Counted from the stretch's first letter, positions 34,290-46,119 are shown. The stretch: DNA of 64,000 bases from Ipomoea triloba (GCF_003576645.1 NC_044924.1:19811563-19875562), one strand, 5' to 3'. Translations and numbers: made by a program. Notes: generated by a model not told the origin, from the letters alone.

Positions 34290-37200
34290 ATGATTATATA
34301 TATCTTTTATCATATGCTTTTAACAACACTTCGATTTTTTACTGTCTACACGATGGACAATAAACCAATCATGTGCTTGGTGGATAGTGCAACTACACAT
34401 ACTATCCTTACAAATAAAAGGTTTTTTCAGACACTAAACAAGACGGGTAATAATATCACAACAATTGCAAATGATGAGATACAAGTAGTGGGCTCCGGTA
34501 GAGCTTCACTTATCCTCCCTAAAGGTACAAAGTTACTAATTGAAAATGCTTTGTTGTACCCCCAATCTAAGAGAACCCTGCTTAGTTTTAAAGATATTCG
34601 GGCAAATGGTTTTCATATTGAAACCAGAACTAAGGGAAATCAGGAGTTCTTAATCATGACTCAGTTAATCACTGGTCATAAGCAAGAGGTTGAGGAACTT
34701 GCATCTTTATCTTCTGGGTTGTATTATACCCACATACGACCCAACATCTCATGTGTTGCACTAACCATGAAATTAAAAGATCCACATTCTTTTCAAATTT
34801 GGCATGACCGCTTAGGTCATCCTGGTCAAAATATGATGCGTCGGATTATTTCTAATTCTGCTGGACATAACCTTTCAAGGTCTCATGTACTTTCGCCAAA
34901 TATGTATACATGTATTGCTTGTGCGAAAGGAAAATATATCATACGCCCGTCGCGTACTAAGGTTGGACATGAATCGCCTACTTTTCTGCAAAGGTTGCAG
35001 GGCGATATTTGTGGACCTATTAATCCACCTTCTGGACCATTTAGATATTTTATGATCCTTATTGATGCTTCTACTCATTGGACTCATGTCAGTCTGTTAT
35101 CAACGAGAAATAAAGCTTTCGCTAAATTTATTGCGAAAATTATTGAATTAAATGCCCAGTTCCCAGATTATCCGATTAAATCAATAAGAATGGATAATGC
35201 TGGAGAATTTACATCGACTGCTTTCGATGATTATTGTATGGTTTTGGGCATCAAAGTAGAGCATCCTGTACCTTATGTCCATACCCAGAATGGTCTAGCT
35301 GAATCGCTGATTAAGCGTATTAAATTAATTGCAAGACCATTACTACAAAAGTCCAGTTTACCAATTTCTTGTTGGGGACATGCAGTATTGCATGCTGCGG
35401 CTTTGATACAAATCCGACCTACTGCATATCATGATCATTCCCCCTTACAACTACTACGTGGCATAGAACCAAACATTTCCCATCTGCGTATATTTGGATG
35501 TGCAGTCTATACTCCTATACCACCTACACATCGTACCTCCATGGGCCCGCAACGAAAATTAGGTATATATGTTGGATATGAATCTCCCTCCATCATTAAA
35601 TACCTAGAGCCCATGACAGGAGATCAGTTTACTGCGAGGTACGCTGACTGCATCTTTGATGAAGATCATTTCCCGACATTAGGGGGAGGTAAAGTACCTT
35701 CTTTAACAAAATGTCGAGAAATTTCATGGGATGAAAAAGATCTTCAATATCTTGATCCACGTACTAGTCAAACTGAACTGGAAGTTCAGAAGATTGTTAA
35801 TTTGTAAAATTTAGCAAATAACCTGCCAGATGCTTTTACTGATTATAAAGGAGTGACTAGGTCCCATATTCCTGCTCTGAATGCTCCTTCTAGAGTAGAA
35901 GTCCCCAAGGGTCCAAGTATGCACACTGACACTCCCCACCGCCAGAAGCGCGGGAGACCAGTTGGTGCAAAAGATTTAAATCCGCGGAAAACCAGAAATG
36001 GTAAAGTTTCACAGTCACTTCAGGAAGTTTTTATCCGTCTTGAAGACGAAATACCTAGTGAACATGCACATGCTCCATATAACACTAGGGATGCGGAACA
36101 CCTAGATCATAATATTTTGGGAAATGATAATGATCTGGTTGATGTAAATATAGAAACTGCCATAAATTTTGTTAATACAGGAGAAACTCATAACAGAGAA
36201 TTGACAGTCGTCGACGACACTTTTGCCTGCGCAATTGCCTTGAACATATCACGTGATAATCTGGATCCAGAACCAAAATCAATAACCGAGTGCCGGAAGC
36301 GCTCTGACTGGTTAAAGTGGAAAGAGGCAATTGAGGCAGAGCTCAACTCGCTTAATAAAAGAAAAGTTTTTGGTCCCACCGTACTTACCCCGAAAGGTAT
36401 GATCCCAGTAGGATCTAAGTGGGTGTTCGTACGGAAGAGGAATGAAAACAATGAGGTGGTGAAATATAAAGCGAGATTGGTTGCTCAGGGTTTTACGCAA
36501 AGACCCGGAATTGATTTTGAGCAAACATATTCTCCTGTTATTGATGACACTTCTTTCCGCTATTTAATATCACTGGCAGTAAAAATGAAATTAGATATGC
36601 AGTTGATGGATGTAGTGACAGCTTATCTTTATGGGTCACTAGATGCCGATATATACATGAGAATACCCGAAGGTATTGAAAATCCTTTTTTGAGGGAGAA
36701 AAAGGATCGCAACATGTATAGTATCAAGCTTCAAAAATCATTATATGGTTTAAAGCAATCGGGGAGAATGTGGTATAACCGATTAAGTGAATTCCTCCAG
36801 AAGAAGGGATATATAAATAATGATGTTTGTCCTTGCATCTTCACTAAGAAGTCATCAGATGGTTTTTGCATCATCTCTATCTATGTTGATGACATGAACA
36901 TTGTTGGAACACACAAAGATATTGTGGAAGCATGTTCCTACTTAAAATTGGAGTTTGAAATGAAAAACTTGGGGAAGACTAGGTTTTGTCTCGGCCAGCA
37001 GATCGAGCATCTCCCTGGTGGAATTTTTATACACCAGTCAAATTATACAAATAAGCTCTTAGAGAAATTCTATATGGATAAGTCACATCCCCTTAGTACT
37101 CCAATGGTGGTTCGGTCCCTTGAAGTGGACAAAGACCCATTTAGACCTAAAGAGGATGATGAGGATATGCTAGGACCTGAAGTCCCATATTTAAGTGCTA

Positions 37201-37949
37201 TTGGTGCTTTACTCTATCTAGCTAACTGCACTAGACCAGATATTGCTTTTGCAGTAAATTTACTTGCTAGATTTAGTGCCTCTCCAACCCAAAGACATTG
37301 GAAGGGTGTAAGGCATATCCTTAGATATCTCCAAGGTACAAAAGACCTCGGTCTTTACTTTGAGAGTAACCAGGATATCTCATTGATTGGTTACTCAGAT
37401 GCTGGCTATATGTCTGATCCTCATAATGCCAAATCACAGACTGGCTATGTTTTCCTTTGTGGAGGTACAGCTATATCTTGGAGGTCTGTTAAACAGACCC
37501 TAGTTACTACCTCATCTAATCACTCCGAAATCATTGCCTTATATGAAACCTCACGAGAATGTGTCTGGCTAAGGTCATTGATACATCATATCCATAATTC
37601 ATGTGGTATAGCGAGCGGAGTTGACAACCCCACTATCTTGTATGAGGACAATGCTGCATGTGTTGCACAGATGAGTAGTGGGTATGTTAAGGGCAACCTT
37701 ACAAAGCACATTGCGCCTAAGTTCTTTTACCCACATGAACTCCAAAAGAGCGGTGAAATTCTTGTTGAAAAGATTCGCTCTAGTGACAATCTAGCAGATT
37801 TGTTCACTAAATCCCTACCGACGTCAATTTTTGAAAAATATGTTAACAAGATAGGGATGCGAAGACTTGGAAGATTGTTATCTTCAGGGGGAGCGATAAC
37901 TTCTAAATATACTCGACTAGGTTATCGAGAAAACCTTGAAAAATCCTGA
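34290..37949 (+). pseudogene. pol: Copia pol: protease, integrase, RT, RNase H, one in-frame stop
   Basis: Two long open segments (34290-35807 and 35853-37949) lie in the same frame, separated by a TAA at 35805. Order: aspartic protease with CLVDSATTHT (Asp-Ser-Ala site); GAG-pre-integrase HDRLGHPG and CIACAKGK (zinc-binding His/Cys); integrase core with GDICGP and MDNAGEF Asp residues and a Glu in the following helix; RT with ARLVAQGFTQRPGIDF and the catalytic YVDDM box; RNase H with SDAGYMSD and YEDNAA. All catalytic boxes look unchanged, so the TAA is the main visible lesion. The upstream limit of the frame is unclear; the first ATG may not be used. Clade not assigned with confidence. Confidence 0.92.
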
Positions 37950-38365
37950 AGATTAAACCCAGAAGGTTTTATGGTTGTACTCTTTTTTCCTTTAGCTAAG
38001 TTTTTTCCCACTGGGTTTTTCTTAGCATAAGGTTTTTAATGAGGCAACCGGTACATCACATAATTAGACATACCATGTACTCTTTTTCCCTCGACTAGGT
38101 TTTTCCCACTGGGTTTTTCTAGCGAGGTTTTTAGTGAGGCATGAGTATGATAACATGATGGCCAATGGGGAACCTTATTAATCAGTATGGCATCATCTCA
38201 AAAATCTTCAGAAGCAAGGAGGAGCACACGAACTTGATCTTCAATGATGTCTTTATCGGGGGGGCACATATTGTACTCTTTTTCCCTTACCCAAAATTTT
38301 TCCCCACTGGATTTTTCTTTGGTAAGGTTTTTAAAGAGACGATATAGTGTTCATCCTTTGGACAT

Positions 38366-38836
38366 CCAAGGGGGAGTGTTATGAAATAAAAGGAAAATGA
38401 TGGATGTCCAAGTTATGGTTTGAACTTTGGACCATTCACTTAAATGCTAAGACTTAATCCACACAACAACAACTGCTGCTAATGACAAATTTGGAGAACA
38501 TTTAAGAAGTAAATGTGACTGGAAAGCTAGTTCAAGATGAAGACAAAAGCTATGGGTTAGGGGAATTGACCCCTTGACCTTAGGGTAACAAAGAGCATCT
38601 AGGCATTTGACAAATCCAACCAAACTAGGACAATTATGTGCATTTACTGTACATATATATATTTGTTTACTCATCCCTTGACATTATAAAAACCCCCTCC
38701 ACTCTTTGTAAAATCATCCAGGATCTTCATATATTAAATGCTTCACTTCTTTCCCATTTCCAGACTTTCGGCCATTTCACTATTATTATTATTACTATTA
38801 TTTTTATTATTAGTAGTAGTACTATAATTTACAACA
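38366..38836 (+). mobile_element. Polypurine tract and 3' LTR of Copia element
   Basis: CCAAGGGGGAG primes plus-strand synthesis in elements of this type and directly precedes the 460-bp LTR (38377-38836). A spaced, threefold 'TTTTTCCCACTGGGTTTTTC' motif lies just upstream (about 37985-38320), a pattern common before the 3' LTR of plant Copia elements. Confidence 0.85.
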
Positions 38837-40247
38837 CAAAATTTATTATTGAATAATTATGTGAAATATTATGTGATTATTGGTTATAGTGGTATTTGTG
38901 GAAATCATCTATACGTATAAATCAAGTAGATTTTCGTATGTCATGTTTTTATTAATTTAGATATATATATATTAACGTGAATATATATGTGTTCAAGAGT
39001 TAAAGCTTGGCTGCTAAATATTTATATATGTTCTTAATTAAATATAATCCTGTCATTGCATATTTGTATACATATGTTCGTGAATATGTCTTTATTATTT
39101 ATTTTTACGCTTATGTTCGTGTACATGCCTTTATAATCATTATAGGTGATTAATGTATGTACTTATATCTAAATAGAAGTAATATATTGTGTTCCTCATA
39201 ACTGGGCAGTGTAACAATCTACTGTGTATACATAATGATGTATTTGAAGTCAAATTATATGTGTAAAGGTGTAAGATTTTGGATAAGTGTGAAACTGTGA
39301 CATATTATAAATATATTTATTTATATTCGAGTATGGTAAGAGAACAAGTTAATTGTTATAAAAAGTATTTAATCGATTTTGGACATGGAGGATTTATACT
39401 TGGATTTTTTTCTTGTGAGTTTGGTCTCTCACAATTTGGTTATGAGGTGGTGGAAGTCCACAATTTGGTTATATTGATACTCACCGGAGTGGGCCGGATA
39501 GCTAATCCCACGATTGATTATGGATATGGAGTCTACTTTACATACCGGTGTGGGCCGGATAGTTAATCCCACAGACTCTTTGAGTTCGTTCTACCCATTG
39601 GTGTAGGTCTTGGGGGTATGCATACTTAAGGAATTGATCTCAGGCCAACTGTGTGGGTCTCCGGTTGGTTTTTCTTTTGGTCACTGGGGCCGAAGTAATG
39701 GCTCTTGCCTGGTATATCTCCTCCTTCTGGACAAAATAGTTAAAGATGGTTAACTGTGAAAATTCTATTGTGGTGGAATATTATAAGTATTGTATATTAT
39801 ATGTTGGTAGTAGTGTATTCAGTAGCATGTTCTTATGTGATTTTATATGATGGCTTATTGGCATACCTGGCATATATAACTAGCATGTTTAGCTTCATAT
39901 CATGCATGAGAAAATTTAAAATAACAAAGATAAGTTTATAAGGGGTTACATGATGTGCCATTTATGTGTCGTGTGTTTTATGTGCTATGTGCAAAATGTT
40001 TTACGGGGTAGAGTAAGTCTTACAAGCTTTATGCTGAATTTGTTTCTTTGTGTTCTTTTTCCTTAACTCTTTGGTTAGTTGTTTTAGCCTGTGTTTGGGT
40101 ATAAGTAGTTATCCAAGCGTGGCGGTAGCACCCTCTGTTTCCTTTGGTTTTAATTTCGCTTCTGCAATTGTATTGTCTTTTAAAGAAAATGTATTTATTT
40201 TAAGAGTTTCTTTGGTCTGGAAATGGGGGTGTTACAAACAGGTTGGT

Positions 40248-41560
40248 GATAAGCACAAAGAATAGCACTTAAAAGGGGTCTTAATTAGATTAAAAGTGCA
40301 TCATTTTGACATCCGATTACAATAATTGCATGCATTTTAGCTCAAATGTGATCAAAATCTTCTAACATCATTTCTAGTAGGAGTTTTGAGGTATTTCACA
40401 GGTTGGAGAGGGATTTGAGGCTAAAATTGAGCAAAAGACAAACAAGCCGCAATGCAGTATTGTCCCACGCAGCCTCACACGTGTGTGGCTAGGCGTGGAA
40501 TAATTCCAGTAAGCTCCCACGCCCACCACCACGCGTGGAAGCAAGCGTGGTCGGGTCAAGGGCCATTTTGGGAAATTTGTTCCCTTTTTGTCACCTATAT
40601 AAATCCCTTTTTCCTAAACCTAAAAAGGATGTCACCTATATAAATCCCTTTTTCCTAAACCTAAAAAGGAAGAGGATAGATCAGAAAATTCATAGAATAG
40701 GGTAGAATAGATCTAGAGGGTTTTCTCCCCTCTTGGGGGAAAATTCCTTTTTCCTTCTAGCATAGATTAGATCAAGGGCAAGAATGAAGATTGGGATTTC
40801 AAGATCAAGGTTGTAAAGATCCCCTTTCTAAGGGTGGTAACCATTCTCTCCAATTTTTAATTCAATACTTGTTTCTTTGAATTTTCCTTTCTTTTTCTTG
40901 TTTCTCTAGTATGATAGAGTAGATTAGATAGGGGATTGGTGGCCCCATGGTAGATCTATGTGGATGTTTAATATTATTGCTTTGAATTGTGAGTTGCTTA
41001 GTTGTTGGATGATGAACTTGTGTGGATGATGTTTTTCAAGCTTTGTGCCTTTTGTGGCCACATTAGGTAGCAAACCCAAAGGAAGTGAGTGTGTGCGCGA
41101 TAGCGGCCACTCACGAGTCTAACTCACCCACATCTTCGCTCTTAGTCCGAAAGGACGAGATCCGAGAGGAGTGGTAGACAAAGTGTTCGATGAAATGCCC
41201 CAACCGAATGAGGATGTGGGAGTCCAAAGTGTGACGCCACTTGGTGATGTGCCACGAACTCCCTAGTCTATTCCACATCTTGCACTCGCAAAACCATCCA
41301 ACGATAGACCACATGGAAAAGCCTAAAGCCCCAATCTCCACTTTACTTTACTTTATTTTATTTTACACAACCACTATCAACTTTTCCTCTTCCTACAAAT
41401 GAATCCAACCCGTAGCCAATCTCGTAACTCTTTCCCTTCAACCTCTTAGATGCCAACACACCTATTCGGTTCCCATTCGCCATCCTTGAGAGACACGACA
41501 CTCGGGGAGTCTTGACTTTTCGTTTTACCACCTTCACCACACTCACCCCATACAAACACA
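40248..41560 (+). mobile_element. 5' LTR of non-autonomous Athila/Tat-like retroelement
   Basis: About 1,313 bp, TGATAAGCAC to AACACA, matching 47665-48895 at high identity. Ten bases downstream lies TGGCGCCGTTGCCGGGG (41571-41587), the complement of the 3' end of plant tRNA-Asp, the primer typical of Athila/Tat Gypsy elements. It contains CCCACGC...CACGTGTGTGG palindromic modules (40463-40555) and a tandem duplication of GTCACCTATATAAATCCC (40590-40665), which also holds TATATAAA. Confidence 0.88.
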
Positions 41561-41570
41561 TCGATCAAAA

Positions 41571-41587
41571 TGGCGCCGTTGCCGGGG
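41571..41587 (+). promoter_or_regulatory. Primer-binding site, tRNA-Asp type
   Basis: TGGCGCCGTTGCCGGGG is complementary to the acceptor end of plant tRNA-Asp (including CCA). It would prime minus-strand cDNA. It follows the LTR end by about ten bases. Confidence 0.85.
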
Positions 41588-41816
41588 ACGACAAATGGTT
41601 TCGAATAGTGTTGACATCTTAGAAGTAGAATTTTAAGAGTTCTTGAATTGCTTTCTTTTTGTTTATTTTATTTTCTTATTTTTGTTATTTGCTTGAAGAA
41701 GTGAGCTTATATTGCATTGAATATCTTGTGCTCACTTGCAACTACTTTTAGTTGCAAAGTATTTGTTGTTGGCTAAGCTTTGTGCAGGAAATTTTCTTAA
41801 TCAAACCACTTGAAGC

Positions 41817-43484
41817 TTGCCAATAAGTGCTAAAATGAATCCCCATGGTTACCCACACCATGGAGGACAATCCTATAGAAATACTCCACCCCAACCATAT
41901 CCCTATTACCCTCATTCCACCTATAATTACCCTCCACCAACATACCACTACCCACCTCCATACCCTTACCCATTTCCACACCACTACCTACCACCTCCAT
42001 ATCACTATCCATTTCATACACCCAACCATCACCCACATCCATATGAAACACCGCCTCCACTTTTCCAAGAAAATTACCCTTCACAATCACCCAATTTTCA
42101 AGAAATTGACTCATTAAGCTCCAAAGAAATATCCCAAAGTATAGAGAGTAAGCTTGCACAAATGATGAGAACAATCGACCCAAGCTATACTCCCGAGTCA
42201 AATTCATTCCCTACTTCCCACTTAAACACCCACTACCCACCTCCATCACAAATCCACAAAGAAAACAATACTACCTATTCCTTTGAAACACCACCCTCTT
42301 TCCATCATAATACCCATACAAATCCTTGTGATTATATCCCACCGGCCACGAACGAAATTGAAATTCTAAAAGAAAAAATTGATGCATTCACAAGGATGGC
42401 CAAGGAGGATACGACTAAACTAAAAGCCGATATCAAGAGCGAACTAAAAGACTATCTCGCTACCCTCCGGGAGGAAGGACTTCCATTAGAAGAGGTTGAA
42501 ACGAAGATGTTGTCTATGATGGAGGAGCTTATGAAAATGAATGAGTCCCGAGCCAACTCCGCCATCATAGATGACATCCCCACTTTGGAAGCCCATCCAA
42601 GGATTGTACAAGGGGTTGATAAAGAGCAAGATGCTAGCAAAGAGGTGGATGTTGAAGAAAACGTAGATTGTTACGCCCCGGTGCTTGAAGAAGTTCGAAT
42701 TTTCGAATTGGAAGATCAAACCGAGGTAGAGATGGAGAGTGAGGATGAGAACATCGAAGTAGTGTGGGAAGACGAAGAGCCAAAATGTGGTAAAATTCTT
42801 AATCCTTCTTGCATTAATATTCTTGAAAATCCTTGTGCTCTTGTTGAAAACACCCTTGACACTTGTGTGGATGACTCCCTTTGCATTAATATTTCCATCA
42901 CATGTGATTATGATTGCTTCAAATTTCGGGAGGATGATTCCATGAAAAATTTTGATATATTGATTAATGATTGTAAGGATTATATCTTGTTTGCTAATGA
43001 GTATGATTGCTTTAACTTTTTGGAAGATGAATCATTTGTCTTGGGTGAAAGTGAGTTGATGAGTGAGGGGGATGATGCTTCGGTCTACTCTTGTGAGAGT
43101 GAGAGTAATTTTTGGGAAGATGAGAGAAGGGAAAGAGAGGAAAGGATGGTAGGAAATGATAGGACTTTCACGTTTGATCTTATAGAAAAAGTTGAATGGA
43201 GAGATTTGACCACACTCGAGATTGAGGAAGGGAGTGTGGAGATATGGTTTGAAGCGAATGAGAAGATCTTTAGGGGGAGAATAGATAAGAAAGAAAAGGA
43301 AGTAGACACCATCCTAGAAGAGCTAAGGAGGGTGTTTGAGTCTAGAATTCTTCCAACCATGAATTTTATCTTTCCTTTATCTTTGTGGGAATTCAAGGAT
43401 GTTACCCACCTTGGGACATTCCTTGAAGCTAAAGTTCACGGGACGCTTGGTAAGGTCCCAAAATCTGTTTGCCTTGAAGGATAG
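41817..43484 (+). CDS. 555-codon retroelement ORF of unknown function (Pro/Tyr/His-rich, coiled-coil, acidic)
   Basis: Uninterrupted frame directly after the primer-binding site of the Athila/Tat-like element. The likely start is ATG 41817 or 41835. Residues about 7-90 are Pro/Tyr/His-rich (repeats like YHYPPPYPYPF). Residues about 175-245 look like a helical coiled coil (EIEILKEKIDAFTRMAKED). The remainder is acidic, with two Cys-containing imperfect repeats (YDCFKFREDDS and YDCFNFLEDES). No zinc knuckle, protease or RT motif is seen. Position suggests a gag-like or accessory structural protein, but I do not recognise the family. It ends TAG just before a conserved hairpin (43491-43513). Confidence 0.75.
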   Translation: MPISAKMNPHGYPHHGGQSYRNTPPQPYPYYPHSTYNYPPPTYHYPPPYPYPFPHHYLPPPYHYPFHTPNHHPHPYETPPPLFQENYPSQSPNFQEIDSLSSKEISQSIESKLAQMMRTIDPSYTPESNSFPTSHLNTHYPPPSQIHKENNTTYSFETPPSFHHNTHTNPCDYIPPATNEIEILKEKIDAFTRMAKEDTTKLKADIKSELKDYLATLREEGLPLEEVETKMLSMMEELMKMNESRANSAIIDDIPTLEAHPRIVQGVDKEQDASKEVDVEENVDCYAPVLEEVRIFELEDQTEVEMESEDENIEVVWEDEEPKCGKILNPSCINILENPCALVENTLDTCVDDSLCINISITCDYDCFKFREDDSMKNFDILINDCKDYILFANEYDCFNFLEDESFVLGESELMSEGDDASVYSCESESNFWEDERREREERMVGNDRTFTFDLIEKVEWRDLTTLEIEEGSVEIWFEANEKIFRGRIDKKEKEVDTILEELRRVFESRILPTMNFIFPLSLWEFKDVTHLGTFLEAKVHGTLGKVPKSVCLEG

Positions 43485-43490
43485 GCCACA

Positions 43491-43513
43491 TTACGTCTGG
43501 CCAGGAGACGTAA
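43491..43513 (+). promoter_or_regulatory. Hairpin after first ORF
   Basis: TTACGTCT-GGCCAGG-AGACGTAA forms a perfect 8-bp stem, seven bases after the stop codon. It is followed by ATGGCGCACTTGGGAGGC. A matching module lies at 46096-46119, followed by GTGGCGCTTATGGGAGGC. Confidence 0.6.
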
Positions 43514-44621
43514 AACCATGGCGCACTTGGGAGGCAGTCCCAATGTTATCTTATGTTTCTTTCAGTTTTCCTTATTTTCTATAGTATGTTTTTCTTTAGC
43601 TATTTTTCAATAATGATTCTATAACCTCGGTTGAGCGAACAAGTACAGATTATACACCCGAGAGTTATAAGTTGCCCGCAATCAATCTACAAACATCATC
43701 ATTAGCAAAGGAAGGAAGGGAAACCAAGGTAAGCTTTTGCACAGCACGCTTTCCACGCCACCACCACGCGTGTGGCTAGGCGTTTGAAACATTCCAAAGA
43801 GCTGCCACGCCGCTCACACGCGTGTGAGCAGGCGTGGGAATAAACCAGAGAGCTCCCACGCATACCACCACGCGTGGTAGCATGCGTGGACGGGCACACG
43901 ATTTTTCGCGAACTTTTCGCGCGAAGTGGTTTAAAACCCTTTCCTTGCTTCATTTCTTCTCCACCACGAGCAAAAACTCTCCCAAGCTGAAAATATACAC
44001 CTTCTAAGCATTTCCTTCCAAGTCTCTCAACTTTTCTTAAGGATCTTAAGTCATTTCCAAGGTAAGAACATACTCTTCTTTTGCTATTTACTTGTTTAAT
44101 GAAGAACTTGTTCTATTTTGAAGGATATCTCCATGGGTTTTTCTTGTGTGACATTATTTTTGAGATACATTGTTATGGGATGACTTGATAGACTTGTATT
44201 AAGCCTACATTGCTTCTATACACTAGAAATTACATGTTTTAACATCTCTTTGTGACTAGATCTTGAAATTGCTTGATTTGGGTATTCTCTTGTCATGATG
44301 AGATCCTTGTTGATATAGTGAGCATGGTGGGCAAAGTTTGCAACTTTCCTACTCTATAGACACTACATTGCTATATTCTACTAGTTATTTGGTCCAATTT
44401 TAACTTTCATGATGCTTCCATTTTTCAACCTTGAGCTAGTCTAGAGGAAGAAGATGAAGTTGACCATATGTTGACCTTTTGACTATGAAATGAGTATGGA
44501 ATAGAATGAGCTAGTTCTTGCATGTATAGGATAGAATTGTTGATGGATATCAAAATGATGGTTGCATGCAATGAATTCTTATGATCTTTTCTTTAAAGAT
44601 GTGCAATATTGTTCATAATCA
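43514..44621 (+). other. Internal non-coding region of the Athila/Tat-like element
   Basis: Between the two ORFs. At 43740-43900 there are three copies of a CCACGC...CACGCGTGTGNNNAGGCGTGG palindromic module like those in the LTRs. From 43950 the sequence reads like a second LTR-style leader (TTCTCTTTTTCAACTTTTCTTAAGG, then GGTAAGAACAT, a plausible splice donor). No long frame. Confidence 0.6.
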
Positions 44622-45953
44622 ATGTTTAAATTGGCAAATGTTTTTCCTTGTGTTGCTTTGATTGCCCATGATATAGGAAAAATGTCTTCGCCACATGACC
44701 TTGCACAACAAATTACTCAAAGGCTCCAAAGAGAGAAAGCCCCAGCAGAAGAAAATAGTGCGAGGAGTGCTAACACTCGCTGTATTGAAGTACCCACTGG
44801 AACTCAAATCTTACTAATGCCAGCAACTATGCTAGGTCGGTACAGACAGCTGTTGAATTTCCCTATTGTGCAATGGAGATATGTCGACTTGACAATATTG
44901 GAGGATTATGAATGCAAGTACGGACTGGAGAGGTTGATCGCAAAGCCTTATTGGAACAACTTGTTGGGTTGGAGACAGGACACTTTCATTCCCCTAGTCC
45001 ACGAGTTTATTGCAAGCTTAAGTGTTGAAGGAGTAGCTGGAGATCTCTACAGCCCGACCATTAAGTTTCGACTCTTCAACCAGGATTATCACATATCGGC
45101 CAACCGTTTGGGTGTTCTCCTAGGATTCTACGATGAGGAAGACCAGTCGAAGCACTGGTACCGAAGATTAAGGCATGACTTTGGAGATAGGGACATTCCG
45201 AGAAAGTATTGGTCGATGATCGCAAGACGAGTCGAATGGGAAGGGTCAAGGGTAAGAGTATCTCATATCGTAAGAGAAGACTTAAGAGTTTTATGGAAGG
45301 TGATTTCTCATTCATGGGAAGGAAGGCCTGAGACCTATGATCGAGTCTCAAAGGCGGAGCTGTTCATGCTATAGAGTATGGACACAGGGCACTCAGTGAA
45401 TATGAGCTCGATTTGCAAGAACTTGCTTGTTGCACAAGAGCAAGAATCGGCCAGGGCAATCTTTGTAGGCCCGATGGTGACAAGATTGTGTGTCTCACTG
45501 GGTCATCAAATGAAAATACACTGGTTCGAGCACAGACTTCCAGGAGCGAACATAGTTCCTTTATCTCCCGAAGATGTCGCAAAGCTTCACTTAAGACAAC
45601 TGGCGCGAACGAGGGTAGATGATGAGATGGCGGAAGATCATGCTGACACGCCAATGACATCCCCAGGGTTCACAGCCCCACCAATGTCATTCCTTACCCC
45701 ATCCTCAATTGAGCTGTACTCGCCTGTGGATTCTTCGATGTATCCTCCACCACCAAGAGAGCCTGGACCGTCTGTACCTCCACCACAACCTGAAGAGCAA
45801 AACCCCAACTCCTCTAGCTTCAACATCCCGAGCTGGTTCACCCCAGTCACTGATTGGAGATCCCTCCAAAATTTCCAATATCAATTGCACCTGGAGCAAA
45901 TGCAGAAACTGGACGAAATTTCGAGAGAGATTAAGGAAATAAAGAGAGCATGA
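44622..45953 (+). pseudogene. ATHILA ORF1-like protein, one in-frame stop
   Basis: Open from ATG 44622 (or 44682, MSSPHDLA) to a TAG at 45372, and then in the same frame from 45375 to TGA at 45951. The first part resembles the 'ATHILA ORF-1' family: KFRLFNQDYHISANRLGVLL and GFYDEED (about residues 145-170). The second part continues that domain and then becomes Pro-rich with a C-terminal helical LEQMQKLDEISREIKEIKRA. Its role in retrotransposition is not known; in some Athila elements such a domain lies in an extra ORF. One TAG breaks the frame. No reverse transcriptase or integrase was found anywhere in the element. Confidence 0.75.
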
Positions 45954-46095
45954 AGAAAGGAAGAAACTGAAGAAAGAAAAGACAAATTTGATGATGATGA
46001 GTTGTGATCTGATAATTCTGAACAAATGATTGTGGACAATCTCTTTACTTTTGTTTATATTTTTAGCTAAATTTCTGTTTATATTTTATCTTGCA

Positions 46096-46119
46096 CGTTT
46101 CGTCTAGCCAAAGACGTTA
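46096..46119 (+). promoter_or_regulatory. Hairpin after second ORF
   Basis: ACGTTT-CGTCT-AGCCAA-AGACG-TT-AAACGT forms an 11-bp stem with a two-base bulge. It is followed by GGCGCTTATGGGAGGCAACC. The stem core and 3' flank are shared with 43491-43513, while the loop and outer stem differ. Similar 'GGGAGGCAACCC' wording is known after the pol gene of Athila/Tat elements. Confidence 0.6.

Larger units (their letters stand above)
32457..38836 (+). mobile_element. Nearly intact Ty1/Copia retrotransposon
   Basis: 6,380 bp with two 460-bp LTRs, a purine-rich tract CCAAGGGGGAG just before the 3' LTR and a 5-bp TSD CAAAA (32452-32456, 38837-38841). Internal order is gag, protease, integrase, reverse transcriptase, RNase H, the Copia order. 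It is inserted in the Gypsy solo LTR. One visible nonsense codon interrupts pol. Confidence 0.95.
30536..40236 (+). mobile_element. Gypsy-type solo LTR (about 2 kb), split by a Copia element
   Basis: It begins TGTGACACCATTG and ends GGGGGTGTTACA and is flanked by the 5-bp TSD AACAG (30531-30535, 40237-40241), inserted in the LINE reverse transcriptase. The left part is 30536-31162 (repeated at 31830-32456); the right part is 38842-40236. A CCTCTATAAATATTC TATA-like site lies near 30911. No internal region or second LTR is present, so it is a solo LTR formed by LTR-LTR recombination. It is related in its 3' part to the LTR ending at 57473. Confidence 0.85.

Noticed and set aside
39279..39566. 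95-codon ORF (and others at 39756, 40050)
   Set aside because: Inside the solo LTR; no recognisable protein features.
40231..40252. GGTTGGTGATAAG read as an initiator-Met primer-binding site after the Gypsy LTR
   Set aside because: The AACAG TSD shows the LTR is solo and that AACAGGTTGG is LINE sequence; the TGATAAG belongs to the next LTR.
41830..42207. Minus-strand ORF of 125 codons and other antisense frames over the 555-codon ORF
   Set aside because: Shadow frames of the proline-rich coding region.
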